From the NCBI GenBank assembly GCA_003660635.1, contig QMUP01000024.1, forward strand, positions 1-9,052: a stretch of DNA of 9,052 bases, in the 5' to 3' direction. Within the stretch, counting starts at the first letter, position 1. Every line of letters begins with the position of its first letter. The notes beneath the pieces were generated by a model that had not been told where the DNA came from, made no database searches, and saw only the letters and a list, made by a program, of their open reading frames with translations. Positions 1-5,897 of this stretch are shown piece by piece. Origin of the DNA: Candidatus Wolframiiraptor sp. (lineage in GTDB: Archaea; Thermoproteota; Nitrososphaeria_A; Caldarchaeales; Wolframiiraptoraceae). Both the position numbers and the translations under genes were made by a program.

Positions 1-1011
1 CGCGGAAGAAAGGCTGTCGTGAAGGCTCCGAGAGAACTCGTGATCGTGGAGGAAGAGTTTCCTAGCCCGGGTAGGGGAGAGGTCCTCATCAAGACCAAGG
101 CGACCCTGATAAGCATCGGCACGGAGCTAACGAAATTCAGCGGAGATTTCCCGAGGGGTTCTCATTGGGATGAGGTTTTTCGGTATCCTTACTCTCCCGG
201 CTATTCAAACTGCGGCGAGATAATCGAGGTCGGTGAGGGCGTTGAGGGACTTGAGGTCGGCGATAGGGTCGCGAGCCTGGGACCCCACGCAGAGTATGTT
301 CTCATGAGACAAGAGGAGGTATATCCCGTTCCGGATGGAGTTTCTGATGAGGAAGCCACGTTTGCGACCCTCGCGGCAACGGTCATGAATGGCGTCCGCC
401 TAGCCGACGTGAAGCTCGGCGAATCCGTCGTCGTATTAGGGCTCGGAATACTGGGGCAGCTCGCATGCCAGTTTAGCGGCCTCTGCGGCGGATTCCCGGT
501 AATAGGGGTAGATATGTCGGAGAAAAGGCTGAAGCTCGCCGAGGAGCTGGGGGCCACGCTTGTCCTGAATCCTAGGAGGCAGGATGTGAGAAAGGAGATA
601 GAGCGGGCGACCAAGGGCCGGGGGGCAGACGTGGTCTTCGAGGTCACCGGTAACCCCGAGGTGATTCCCTGGGGCTTGAGGCTGACAAAGAGGCAGGGGA
701 GGTTTATAGTCCTGAGCTCTCCGCGTGGCCCGAGTACCGTGGACTTTCACGACGAGGTGAATTGGCCATCCAGGATAATCATAGGCACCCACTTCACCAG
801 CCATCCGAGCTACGAAACCCCGTATAACCCCTGGACCGTGAAGAGGAACATAGAGTTATTCTTCGACCTGATCCTCGCTGGCAAGGTGGATGTGAAGAAG
901 CTGATAACCCACAGGTACCCCTGGACCGAGCTCGGCGAGGTTTACAGGAGACTGCTCGACCCATTAGGCGATAGACTCCAGTATCTGGGCATAATTCTGA
1001 CCTATGGCTGA
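1..1011 (+). CDS. Medium-chain (alcohol-type) dehydrogenase, BchC-like zinc-poor subgroup, 5'-partial
   Basis: This is a medium-chain dehydrogenase/reductase with an N-terminal GroES-like domain and a Rossmann domain. The nucleotide-binding glycine motif GLGILGQ is encoded at 439-459, and a VD pair follows at the end of the next strand (about 508), which favours NAD over NADP. A GTG at 19 could be the start. However, the frame is open to base 1 and the preceding codons read GRKAVV, the usual N-terminal strand of this family, so the true start is probably just before the window. The sequence ISIGTEL sits where zinc enzymes carry the GxCGSD cysteine. PGYSNCGEI (about 196-222) replaces the GHE motif, and the four-cysteine structural zinc loop is missing. 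These are traits of the BchC-like and threonine-dehydrogenase-like subgroup that lacks metal. The substrate cannot be told from sequence; a sugar-like or polyol oxidoreductase is possible. The family call is firm and the function is open. Confidence 0.85.
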   Translation, partial: RGRKAVVKAPRELVIVEEEFPSPGRGEVLIKTKATLISIGTELTKFSGDFPRGSHWDEVFRYPYSPGYSNCGEIIEVGEGVEGLEVGDRVASLGPHAEYVLMRQEEVYPVPDGVSDEEATFATLAATVMNGVRLADVKLGESVVVLGLGILGQLACQFSGLCGGFPVIGVDMSEKRLKLAEELGATLVLNPRRQDVRKEIERATKGRGADVVFEVTGNPEVIPWGLRLTKRQGRFIVLSSPRGPSTVDFHDEVNWPSRIIIGTHFTSHPSYETPYNPWTVKRNIELFFDLILAGKVDVKKLITHRYPWTELGEVYRRLLDPLGDRLQYLGIILTYG

Positions 1012-1017
1012 AGTCGC

Positions 1018-1051
1018 CCATTTTTATGAGCACCGCTTACTCAAAAAATGG
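1018..1051 (+). terminator. T-tract and inverted repeat after the dehydrogenase
   Basis: CCATTTTT (1018-1025) pairs with AAAAATGG (1044-1051) across an 18-nt loop, starting 7 nt after the dehydrogenase stop. Archaeal termination depends mainly on the T-run (1021-1025), so this is a reasonable terminator. The stem is A/T-rich and could be incidental. Confidence 0.4.
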
Positions 1052-1144
1052 AACAAGCCTCAGCCTCTAACTCACATCATGGGTTCTCTCGACGATTTTC
1101 CACGAGGATTTACCCAAATGATGAACATCGAAATCGACCCATTG

Positions 1145-1193
1145 GAGAAAAGTTTTATGAAAAAGGCATCCTCATCTTAGCTGGTTGGAGGTG
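1145..1193 (+). promoter_or_regulatory. Archaeal promoter (BRE/TATA) and Shine-Dalgarno for the ribbon-helix-helix gene
   Basis: A purine-rich BRE-like stretch (1145-1152) precedes TTTTATGA (1153-1160). Transcription would then begin near 1182. GGAGGTG at 1187-1193 is a strong Shine-Dalgarno 5 nt before the ATG at 1199. It is the clearest ribosome binding site in the window and it fixes the start of a very short gene. The rest of the 1012-1198 gap shows nothing else I can support. Confidence 0.65.
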
Positions 1194-1198
1194 TTGGC

Positions 1199-1339
1199 AT
1201 GAAGCTCATATCCGTTAAGATGCCAGAAGCCCTGATCGAGGGAATGGATGAACTCGTTAAGAGGGGTGCCTATCCAAGTAGAAGCGCAGTGATGCGCACA
1301 GCTGTCAGAGATCTCTTGAAGAAAGAACTTTGGAAATAA
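1199..1339 (+). CDS. Ribbon-helix-helix (CopG/Arc-like) DNA-binding protein, 46 aa
   Basis: The protein is 46 residues and begins MKLISVKMPEALIEGMDELV. It has the complete ribbon-helix-helix plan: a beta strand (LISVKMP, residues 3-9), a first helix (about 10-22), the turn containing G-x-YPSRS (23-29), and a second helix (about 29-43, AVMRTAVRDLLKKEL). This is the short archaeal CopG-type form, which dimerises and inserts the paired N-terminal strands into the DNA major groove. No toxin gene adjoins it in the same direction, so an antitoxin role is not supported. A simple transcriptional regulator, possibly autoregulating through its own upstream region, is more likely. The start is supported by GGAGGTG at 5-nt spacing. 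Its stop lies 2 nt from the stop of the convergent gene. Confidence 0.85.
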   Translation: MKLISVKMPEALIEGMDELVKRGAYPSRSAVMRTAVRDLLKKELWK

Positions 1340-1341
1340 CA

Positions 1342-2079
1342 CTATCTTCGAGATCGACGACTCAGCCGCATAAACGGTATATTCTTTATGGTTACAACAC
1401 GGCCATAGAAGTATTTCATATCTGAAACGCTATCAGCGTAGAGTAGCTCCTCTCCGCCATCGGATGCCTGATATTTTATGAACGGGGAGGGGGGCTCCTC
1501 GCTCTTGATGTAGAAGAAAACTGGAAGGGCGTTTGCCTCATAGTAATCGTAGAAGGGGGCGATCAAACCTAGGATATGCCTCTTCGGCCCGGCTTCATAA
1601 TGCCATATCGGCGGCGAGATCATATTATCACTCATTATCATCAAGACCCTCATGAGCGAGGCGAGGTTTTTTGCCCTTATCGCGATGGGCTTCTCCCTGA
1701 GTCCTTTCCTAGATGACAAAGCTCCGGTTATGATCCTCGGAGGCTCATCTAACTCGGCCACCGGTCCATATAGATATCTAGTGTCGCCGGAGTTGTTCGT
1801 GAAGAAGGCTTTTTCCGTTCCTATACTGGTGTAGGCGACATAGCCCTTTAGCTCCTCCTCACCAATCCCCGTGTAGGCGAATATCGGGAGGCTTCCACGC
1901 CAATAGGGTATGGATAGGAGGTTGCCGAGAATCCGTTTCCCGCGGTACTCAAATGCCCAGAACAGGGGTTGGGCATCAGCTCTACCCATGGCTAGTCTCG
2001 CGAGATTTAGTAGGTTTAGTACCTCTAGGGCTAGCGGTGGTTTCTTAGCTCCTTCGACCGCCTTCAAGTCTTTCCCCAC
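1342..2079 (-). CDS. Uncharacterised 245-aa protein downstream of aIF2 beta
   Basis: I do not recognise this family. The protein is soluble-looking, with no signal peptide or long hydrophobic segment. It has an N-terminal leucine-rich helix (about residues 15-31) and then an aromatic-rich, probably beta-rich body (FWAFEYRGKRILGNL, RYLYGPVAELDEP, APFYDYYEANALPVFFYIKS), ending in a basic tail, MRLSRRSRR. The likely start is GTG at 2079, the only candidate between the aIF2 beta stop and the body of the protein. It is 21 nt beyond that stop and in the same reading frame, so the two genes very probably share a transcript. There is no clear Shine-Dalgarno. The context only suggests co-expression with the translation initiation factor. 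The absence of long competing frames and the even codon use argue that it is a real gene. Confidence 0.7.
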   Translation of the reverse strand: MGKDLKAVEGAKKPPLALEVLNLLNLARLAMGRADAQPLFWAFEYRGKRILGNLLSIPYWRGSLPIFAYTGIGEEELKGYVAYTSIGTEKAFFTNNSGDTRYLYGPVAELDEPPRIITGALSSRKGLREKPIAIRAKNLASLMRVLMIMSDNMISPPIWHYEAGPKRHILGLIAPFYDYYEANALPVFFYIKSEEPPSPFIKYQASDGGEELLYADSVSDMKYFYGRVVTIKNIPFMRLSRRSRR

Positions 2080-2100
2080 CTTAGGGTGGACCGAGACATA

Positions 2101-2538
2101 TCAGATCTTTCTTACGGAACTCTTCGCGCCGCAGATCTCGCAGACCAAGAATCTCAACCTCTTTTCAGATACTATTCTCGTATCTAGTCCGCCGCAGATA
2201 GGGCATTTTACGAACTCCTTTACATAGAGCTCTATAAGTCTCCTGAATTCCTCATTCATGAGCCTTCCTTGAATTATGAGCCTCTCGCCTTCAAGTGAAC
2301 CCGGCTTACCCGACTCCTTGAAGATAAACCTCGCGAGATGTTGAGGATCTCTATTCAATTTCTCGGCCATATCCTTGAAGTTCATGATTATAGTCCGCCT
2401 GGACTCGTGTAAGATCTCAGGATTCAGGACCACCAGGCGATCTCCAACTTTTCCTATGGTTTGAGGCACCTTCGACATGACGTCTTCTAGGATTTTTAGG
2501 TATCCATCCTTTGTCCTGATTAATTCTTCCCAGCTCAA
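2101..2538 (-). CDS. eif2b: Translation initiation factor 2 subunit beta (aIF2-beta)
   Basis: This is the beta subunit of the heterotrimeric archaeal factor aIF2, which carries initiator Met-tRNA to the small ribosomal subunit with GTP. At 145 residues it has the usual archaeal length. It shows the N-terminal helix that binds the gamma subunit (about residues 3-20), the alpha-beta core ([20 protein letters not shown], about 53-72, then [16 protein letters not shown]), and the C-terminal zinc ribbon with CPIC at 112-115 and CEIC at 133-136. The start is TTG at 2538. The first residues, SWEELI, match the family N-terminus and no in-frame ATG precedes the core. A TATA-like element about 31 nt upstream suggests a leaderless mRNA. 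It heads a minus-strand pair with the uncharacterised gene at 2079-1342 and is divergent from ahcY. Confidence 0.95.
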   Translation of the reverse strand: MSWEELIRTKDGYLKILEDVMSKVPQTIGKVGDRLVVLNPEILHESRRTIIMNFKDMAEKLNRDPQHLARFIFKESGKPGSLEGERLIIQGRLMNEEFRRLIELYVKEFVKCPICGGLDTRIVSEKRLRFLVCEICGAKSSVRKI

Positions 2539-2563
2539 GGTCCAAGAAAAGACTTCGCAATTG

Positions 2564-2596
2564 ACCTATTTAGGTTGTCGTAGCTCTACACTTAAG
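2564..2596. promoter_or_regulatory. Divergent core promoters between aIF2-beta and ahcY
   Basis: The 85-nt gap holds two TATA-like elements. ACCTATTTAGGT (2564-2575) has 5-nt inverted arms around TT and lies about 31 nt before the aIF2 beta TTG when read on the minus strand. CTTAAG (2591-2596) lies about 31 nt before the ahcY ATG. Both spacings fit leaderless transcription. The symmetric element could also act towards ahcY with a leader of about 28 nt. Neither gene has a convincing Shine-Dalgarno. Confidence 0.5.
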
Positions 2597-2623
2597 TCCT
2601 CTCAAAGCCAGCTCTCAGATGGC

Positions 2624-3943
2624 ATGAAGGAATATTGGGTGAAGGATATCTCGCTGGCGGATAGGGGGAGGAGGAGAATAGAGTGGGCCCGCAACCTAAT
2701 GCCCGTTCTCTCCAAGATCCTGGACAGATTTAGGGAGGAGAAGCCCCTACGAGGACTGAGGATCGGCGCATGCCTCCACATCACCGCCGAAACCGCGATC
2801 CTGGCGGAGGCCTTAATTGAGGGCGGGGCGGAGGTAAGCCTTTGCGCATCAAACCCGTTAAGCACACAAGATGATGTAGCTGCGGCTCTTGCCCAATCAG
2901 GGGTGAGAATCTACGCCTTTAGGGGGCAGAGCGTTGAAGAATATTACAGGTGCATCGGCTACGTCCTCGCCTCAAGCCCCCACATAACTATCGACGACGG
3001 CGCGGATCTCATCTCGACGATCCATAAGCTCTGGTATGGCGTTAAGTCGAGGGAATTAGCTTACGTCCAGGAGATCTTACAGGACCGTGATGCCCAAGAT
3101 CTAGTTCGCGAGGTGATTGGGGGCTGTGAGGAGACCACGACCGGCGTAATCAGGTTAAGGGCTATGGCGAGAGAGGGAAAGCTACTCTATCCCGTGATCG
3201 CCGTAAACGATGCGGATTCTAAGAGACTCTTCGATAACCCTATTGGAACGGGTCAATCGGCCTTAGACGGCGTAATCAGGGCCACGGGAATGCTATTGGC
3301 CGGAAGAGACGCCGTAGTAGTCGGTTTTGGAAACGTGGGCTCGGGGATAGCGCATAGGCTGAAGGGGATGGGGGCGAGGGTAACGGTGGTCGAGGTCGAT
3401 CCGATAAAAGCCCTAAGAGCCGTGATGGATGGATTTAACGTCGAGTCCATGAAGAAGGCGGCGGAGCACGGGGAACTCTTCATAACGGCGACCGGGGACA
3501 TAAACGTGATCCGGAGAGAGCATTTCGAGGTTATGAAGGATGGAGTTATCCTGGCGAACGCCGGGCACTTCGATGTCGAGATAAACAAGAAGGATCTCGA
3601 GGAGCTTAGCGTGGGGAAAGAAAGAATCGCCCCCTGCATCGACATGTACGTCCTTAAAGGTGGTAAGAGGATCTATCTCTTAGGAGAGGGCAGGCTCGTA
3701 AACCTCGTCTGCGCAGAGGGCCACCCCTACGATGTAATGGACATGTCCTTCAGCCTTCAGGCACTCTCCGCGAAATATCTCGCAGAAAACAGGGGGAAAC
3801 TCCCGAAAGAGGTTCTAGATGTTCCTAAAGACATAGATCGCTTCGTCGCGAGGTTGAAGCTCGAGTCTATGGGGATAGAGCTGGAAGAACTGACAGAAGA
3901 GCAGAAAAACTACCTCTCCCGATGGGAGTTTGGATCGGAATAA
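2624..3943 (+). CDS. ahcY: S-adenosylhomocysteine hydrolase (adenosylhomocysteinase)
   Basis: The enzyme reversibly splits S-adenosylhomocysteine into adenosine and homocysteine, using tightly bound NAD+, and so removes the product that inhibits methyltransferases. The protein is 439 residues. Active-site residues are in place: His52 in CLHITAETA, Asp124-Asp125 in IDDGADL, the EETTTG block at 169-174, and Lys200/Asp204 in KRLFDN. The NAD motif GFGNVGSG is at 234-241, followed by [19 protein letters not shown] and the late EGRLVNL motif are also present. The C-terminal Lys-Tyr tail of bacterial and eukaryotic enzymes is absent, as is usual in archaea. I chose ATG 2624 because [16 protein letters not shown] is the family N-terminus. 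The frame is open further upstream to 2477, but that stretch is antisense to aIF2 beta and unlike the family. Confidence 0.96.
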   Translation: MKEYWVKDISLADRGRRRIEWARNLMPVLSKILDRFREEKPLRGLRIGACLHITAETAILAEALIEGGAEVSLCASNPLSTQDDVAAALAQSGVRIYAFRGQSVEEYYRCIGYVLASSPHITIDDGADLISTIHKLWYGVKSRELAYVQEILQDRDAQDLVREVIGGCEETTTGVIRLRAMAREGKLLYPVIAVNDADSKRLFDNPIGTGQSALDGVIRATGMLLAGRDAVVVGFGNVGSGIAHRLKGMGARVTVVEVDPIKALRAVMDGFNVESMKKAAEHGELFITATGDINVIRREHFEVMKDGVILANAGHFDVEINKKDLEELSVGKERIAPCIDMYVLKGGKRIYLLGEGRLVNLVCAEGHPYDVMDMSFSLQALSAKYLAENRGKLPKEVLDVPKDIDRFVARLKLESMGIELEELTEEQKNYLSRWEFGSE

Positions 3944-3971
3944 ATAAGCGGGCGGCGGCCGGCTCACCTAC

Positions 3972-4214
3972 TTACTTCAGCAATAGCCAGACATCGACCG
4001 CTGAGACTATTCCGAGAATCGCGCTCACGAGGGCCACGAGCGGTGAGCCCAGCAGGAACGCCATCATGAGGAAAGATGCGGAGGACCCGAAGCCTATCAG
4101 GGAACAGCCTATAATGGCTCTCTTCCTAACGCTCACCCTACCCCCCGAGGAAAGGGCCGAATTATCATGCGGCCGCCGAGTTCTTGTGGGAAGCCTATCC
4201 TGAGGGCTTCTCAT
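3972..4214 (-). CDS. Small membrane protein with two transmembrane helices, function unknown
   Basis: The protein is 80 residues. A basic, proline/arginine-rich hydrophilic N-terminus (about 1-32) is followed by two hydrophobic helices (about 34-55 and 58-79) joined by a very short GSP turn, ending in WLLLK. The positive residues lie before the first helix, so the N-terminus is probably cytoplasmic. I do not recognise the family; it does not resemble Sec61 beta or SecE. ATG at 4214 is preferred because TTATATAAAA sits about 30 nt upstream, giving a leaderless mRNA. A GTG further in (before SVRKRAIIG), preceded by a G-rich run, would give a 54-residue protein holding only the membrane part. 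It converges on ahcY with a 28-nt gap. Confidence 0.6.
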   Translation of the reverse strand: MRSPQDRLPTRTRRPHDNSALSSGGRVSVRKRAIIGCSLIGFGSSASFLMMAFLLGSPLVALVSAILGIVSAVDVWLLLK

Positions 4215-4238
4215 CAATGGAGGTTTTTCGCAAGGGGG

Positions 4239-4248
4239 TTATATAAAA
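4239..4248 (-). promoter_or_regulatory. TATA box for the small membrane protein gene
   Basis: TTATATAAAA on the plus strand reads TTTTATATAA on the minus strand, centred about 30 nt before the ATG at 4214. No plus-strand gene starts at a suitable distance, so it is assigned to the minus strand. It is among the best TATA matches in the window. Confidence 0.6.
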
Positions 4249-4296
4249 ACATTGTCCGGAGAAGAAGCCGGTAAATACTAGACGACCCGCATGGGT

Positions 4297-4326
4297 AAAA
4301 ATGTGATATTACGCTCCTAAGAAAAA
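4297..4326 (-). terminator. Tandem T-tracts downstream of prefoldin alpha
   Basis: On the minus strand, two TTTTT runs (4326-4322 and 4301-4297) lie 23 and 48 nt after the prefoldin alpha stop, with no hairpin. Tandem U-tracts are the usual archaeal intrinsic termination signal. They separate this gene from the membrane-protein promoter downstream. Confidence 0.45.
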
Positions 4327-4348
4327 TGGCCATGTTTTGAGGAGGCCG

Positions 4349-4795
4349 TCAACCGGGACGCGTTTGTTGCTGTTTTTCCCTGAGCCTGGCTGAGAGGGCT
4401 TCTATGAGCCTTCGGAGTTCCTCGGCCCTCTGGGCGTATTGAAGTATCCTGCTCTCGTGGAGTTCTATCGCCTTAGTGATGTTCTCCCTCCGCTTTCTTA
4501 TGATCTCTTGACCTCTTTCGAGGGTCTGCTCGATCACAACACCAGCCCCGAGGCTTACCCTAATGTTGCCTACCTCCTTGATCTCTGCCTGGAGGAAATT
4601 TCCTCCGCCGATGGGGACGAGAACCCTAACGCCTTCTTTATGCTTCGCGAGTTCCTCTAACAAGCTCATCGCCCCCTCATACTCCGTCAACGCCGCTCTA
4701 AGTGTGGCTACGCGGGCTTGTAATTCGGCAACGGCTTTCTCAATAGCCTGGAGTTCCGCGACCGCTCTTGTCAAAGTCTCTTCCATGGACGACAT
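4349..4795 (-). CDS. pfdA: Prefoldin subunit alpha
   Basis: This is the alpha subunit of the archaeal prefoldin chaperone (alpha2 beta4), which holds unfolded proteins between coiled-coil tentacles and passes them to the thermosome. The protein is about 148 residues, the usual archaeal length. An N-terminal coiled coil (about 5-48, leucine/alanine heptads) leads to the beta-hairpin core with VRVLVPIGGGNFLQAEI and the VSLGAGVVIEQTL element characteristic of alpha subunits, then a C-terminal coiled coil (about 95-142). ATG at 4795 is chosen because GAGGT lies 7 nt upstream. A TTG at 4801 and an ATG at 4786 are alternatives. It stands alone on the minus strand, although in many archaea it directly precedes ftsY. 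Confidence 0.9.
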   Translation of the reverse strand: MSSMEETLTRAVAELQAIEKAVAELQARVATLRAALTEYEGAMSLLEELAKHKEGVRVLVPIGGGNFLQAEIKEVGNIRVSLGAGVVIEQTLERGQEIIRKRRENITKAIELHESRILQYAQRAEELRRLIEALSARLREKQQQTRPG

Positions 4796-4841
4796 AGCCA
4801 AGACCTCGCTAGAGTTTCCGAGCTTAAGGAGGGATTGCGGG

Positions 4842-4870
4842 TCATATATCTTTCCCTTACAAGGTTTATC
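4842..4870. promoter_or_regulatory. Divergent promoter region for prefoldin alpha and the MazG-like gene
   Basis: On the minus strand, a purine-rich BRE-like stretch followed by GATATATGA (about 4843-4851) would start transcription near 4823, leaving a leader of roughly 28 nt that holds the GAGGT ribosome site. On the plus strand, a weaker TTTATC (4865-4870) could serve the GTG at 4904. Both assignments come from position and composition only. Confidence 0.4.
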
Positions 4871-4903
4871 TGAGGGCCGGTAGAGATGGAAACGTGATCT
4901 GGG

Positions 4904-5263
4904 GTGAGAATCTCGGAGGCCCAGAAGAAGATGTTAGAGTTCGAGAAGGCACGAGGTTGGGAGGCATTCCGTGAATCCCAGATATTCACACATCTGATAG
5001 AGGAGCTTTCGGAGATAGGCCGCTACATCCTGGTTAGAGAGGGGTATAAGGCGCCGGATTTGGGCCACGAAGGACCTGGTGGAGAAGTTTGGAGAGAATT
5101 TGGTCAAGCGTTCTCCCTCTTTCTCCAGCTGGCGAATAGGTTTGGAGTCGATCTCGAGAAGGCTTTCAGAGACGAACTAGACATCATGGAGAAAAGATTT
5201 CCACCCGAAAAATGGAGGAGGTATGTGCGGGAAAAACTAGAGAAGGGTTTGAGCCGCCGCTAA
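4904..5263 (+). CDS. MazG-like nucleotide pyrophosphohydrolase-fold protein with altered metal motif
   Basis: This 119-residue protein has the four-helix MazG-like layout. The family hydrolyses non-canonical or excess NTPs or dNTPs to monophosphates, coordinating Mg2+ with an EExxE...ExxD signature. The first half is present as EELSE (residues 33-37). A loop (GYKAPDLGHEGPGGEV) follows, then REFGQAFSLFLQLANRFGVDLEKAF, which matches the usual second half (E-L-A-D ... LA ... G-I-D-L-E) except that the expected aspartate is Gln68. KRFP also matches the family end. The start is GTG at 4904 and no good Shine-Dalgarno is seen. The altered metal ligand may mean changed substrate, weak activity or a binding role. 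Its 3' end overlaps the convergent DUF4443 gene by 27 nt. Confidence 0.75.
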   Translation: MRISEAQKKMLEFEKARGWEAFRESQIFTHLIEELSEIGRYILVREGYKAPDLGHEGPGGEVWREFGQAFSLFLQLANRFGVDLEKAFRDELDIMEKRFPPEKWRRYVREKLEKGLSRR

Positions 5264-5863
5264 CGCGCCCTTCCTGGCCTCTAGAAGGGAGCTGCCGGCC
5301 GCTATCAGGATTACGTCGCCTTCCTCGGGCCTTAGAAGTTTGATTATGTTCTCCGCGAAGTCGGGTTTTTCCGAGGTGAGATCAGATACACCCGGCATGA
5401 GTAACCTGTTGTTGGTATAGGTTAAGATCATCAACGCCTTCGCGCCCGCCTTAATCGCCTCATCTCTCTGCTCTAATCCCCGCCTAATCTTCTCGCTTGC
5501 CCCCTTAACCATCAAAACATAGTTGCTTGGATAATCCCATGGGAGTTCAAGATCTAGTGGCCCAACATTTCGCAACAGTTTCTTTAACCGTTCTACGACC
5601 TCTATGCCCCTCTCGCTGAGCTTACAGCCCCCTCTCCTAGAGACCTCTATAAGGGATTGAGATCTCAGCCTCTGAATCATGGTCCTGACGACGCCTTCGC
5701 CGACCCCCAGATACTCGCTCAACCGCTTCCTACCTATCAGCCCCTCCTTATCCAATATCAGGAGGAAGTCGATAAACTCGAATTCGCGAAAGGTCGGCTG
5801 AGGCCCCGGTTCCTTTCTTGAAAGCGATTTCAGGATCTCGATTAAATGCATCAGCCTCGACAA
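5237..5863 (-). CDS. DUF4443-family protein with N-terminal winged helix
   Basis: The protein is 208 residues. Residues about 30-90 form a winged helix-turn-helix: FIDFLLILDKEGLIGRKRL, then LGVGEGVVRTMIQRLRSQSLI as recognition region, and a wing before LSERG. Residues about 105-205 fit the archaeal DUF4443 domain, with YPSNYVLMVKG, the GLEQRDEAIKAGAKA helix and a closing hydrophobic strand GDVILIAAG. Related archaeal proteins are annotated as likely transcriptional regulators whose C-terminal domain may bind a ligand; neither the target nor the ligand is evident here. TTG at 5863 or ATG at 5851 could be the start; neither has a Shine-Dalgarno. It lies 34 nt after ftsY and is the last gene of that minus-strand operon. 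The function remains inference. Confidence 0.75.
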   Translation of the reverse strand: MSRLMHLIEILKSLSRKEPGPQPTFREFEFIDFLLILDKEGLIGRKRLSEYLGVGEGVVRTMIQRLRSQSLIEVSRRGGCKLSERGIEVVERLKKLLRNVGPLDLELPWDYPSNYVLMVKGASEKIRRGLEQRDEAIKAGAKALMILTYTNNRLLMPGVSDLTSEKPDFAENIIKLLRPEEGDVILIAAGSSLLEARKGALAAAQTLL

Positions 5864-5897
5864 TACGCGAGAAAAGTGAGTGATTAATCTTTCTAAC

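Noticed and set aside
201..804. Long open frames on the minus strand inside the dehydrogenase
   Set aside because: They are antisense shadows with serine/threonine/proline-rich low-quality translations; the plus-strand frame has clear family motifs.
1118..1124. ATGATGA resembling a C box of a C/D guide RNA
   Set aside because: No CTGA D box follows within about 70 nt, and no paired C'/D' boxes are seen.
1199..1339. Antitoxin of a toxin-antitoxin pair
   Set aside because: The ribbon-helix-helix gene has no co-directional partner; the next gene is convergent and much larger than typical toxins.
2477..2623. N-terminal extension of ahcY in the same frame
   Set aside because: It is antisense to the aIF2 beta N-terminus, does not resemble the family N-terminus, and a TATA-like element lies before ATG 2624.
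3253..3645. 130-codon minus-strand frame within ahcY
   Set aside because: It lies opposite the strongly conserved NAD-binding region; the translation is serine/threonine-rich with no recognisable fold.
3972..4214. Sec61 beta or SecE subunit, given ftsY nearby
   Set aside because: It has two membrane helices and lacks the single C-terminal anchor layout and the conserved residues of either family.
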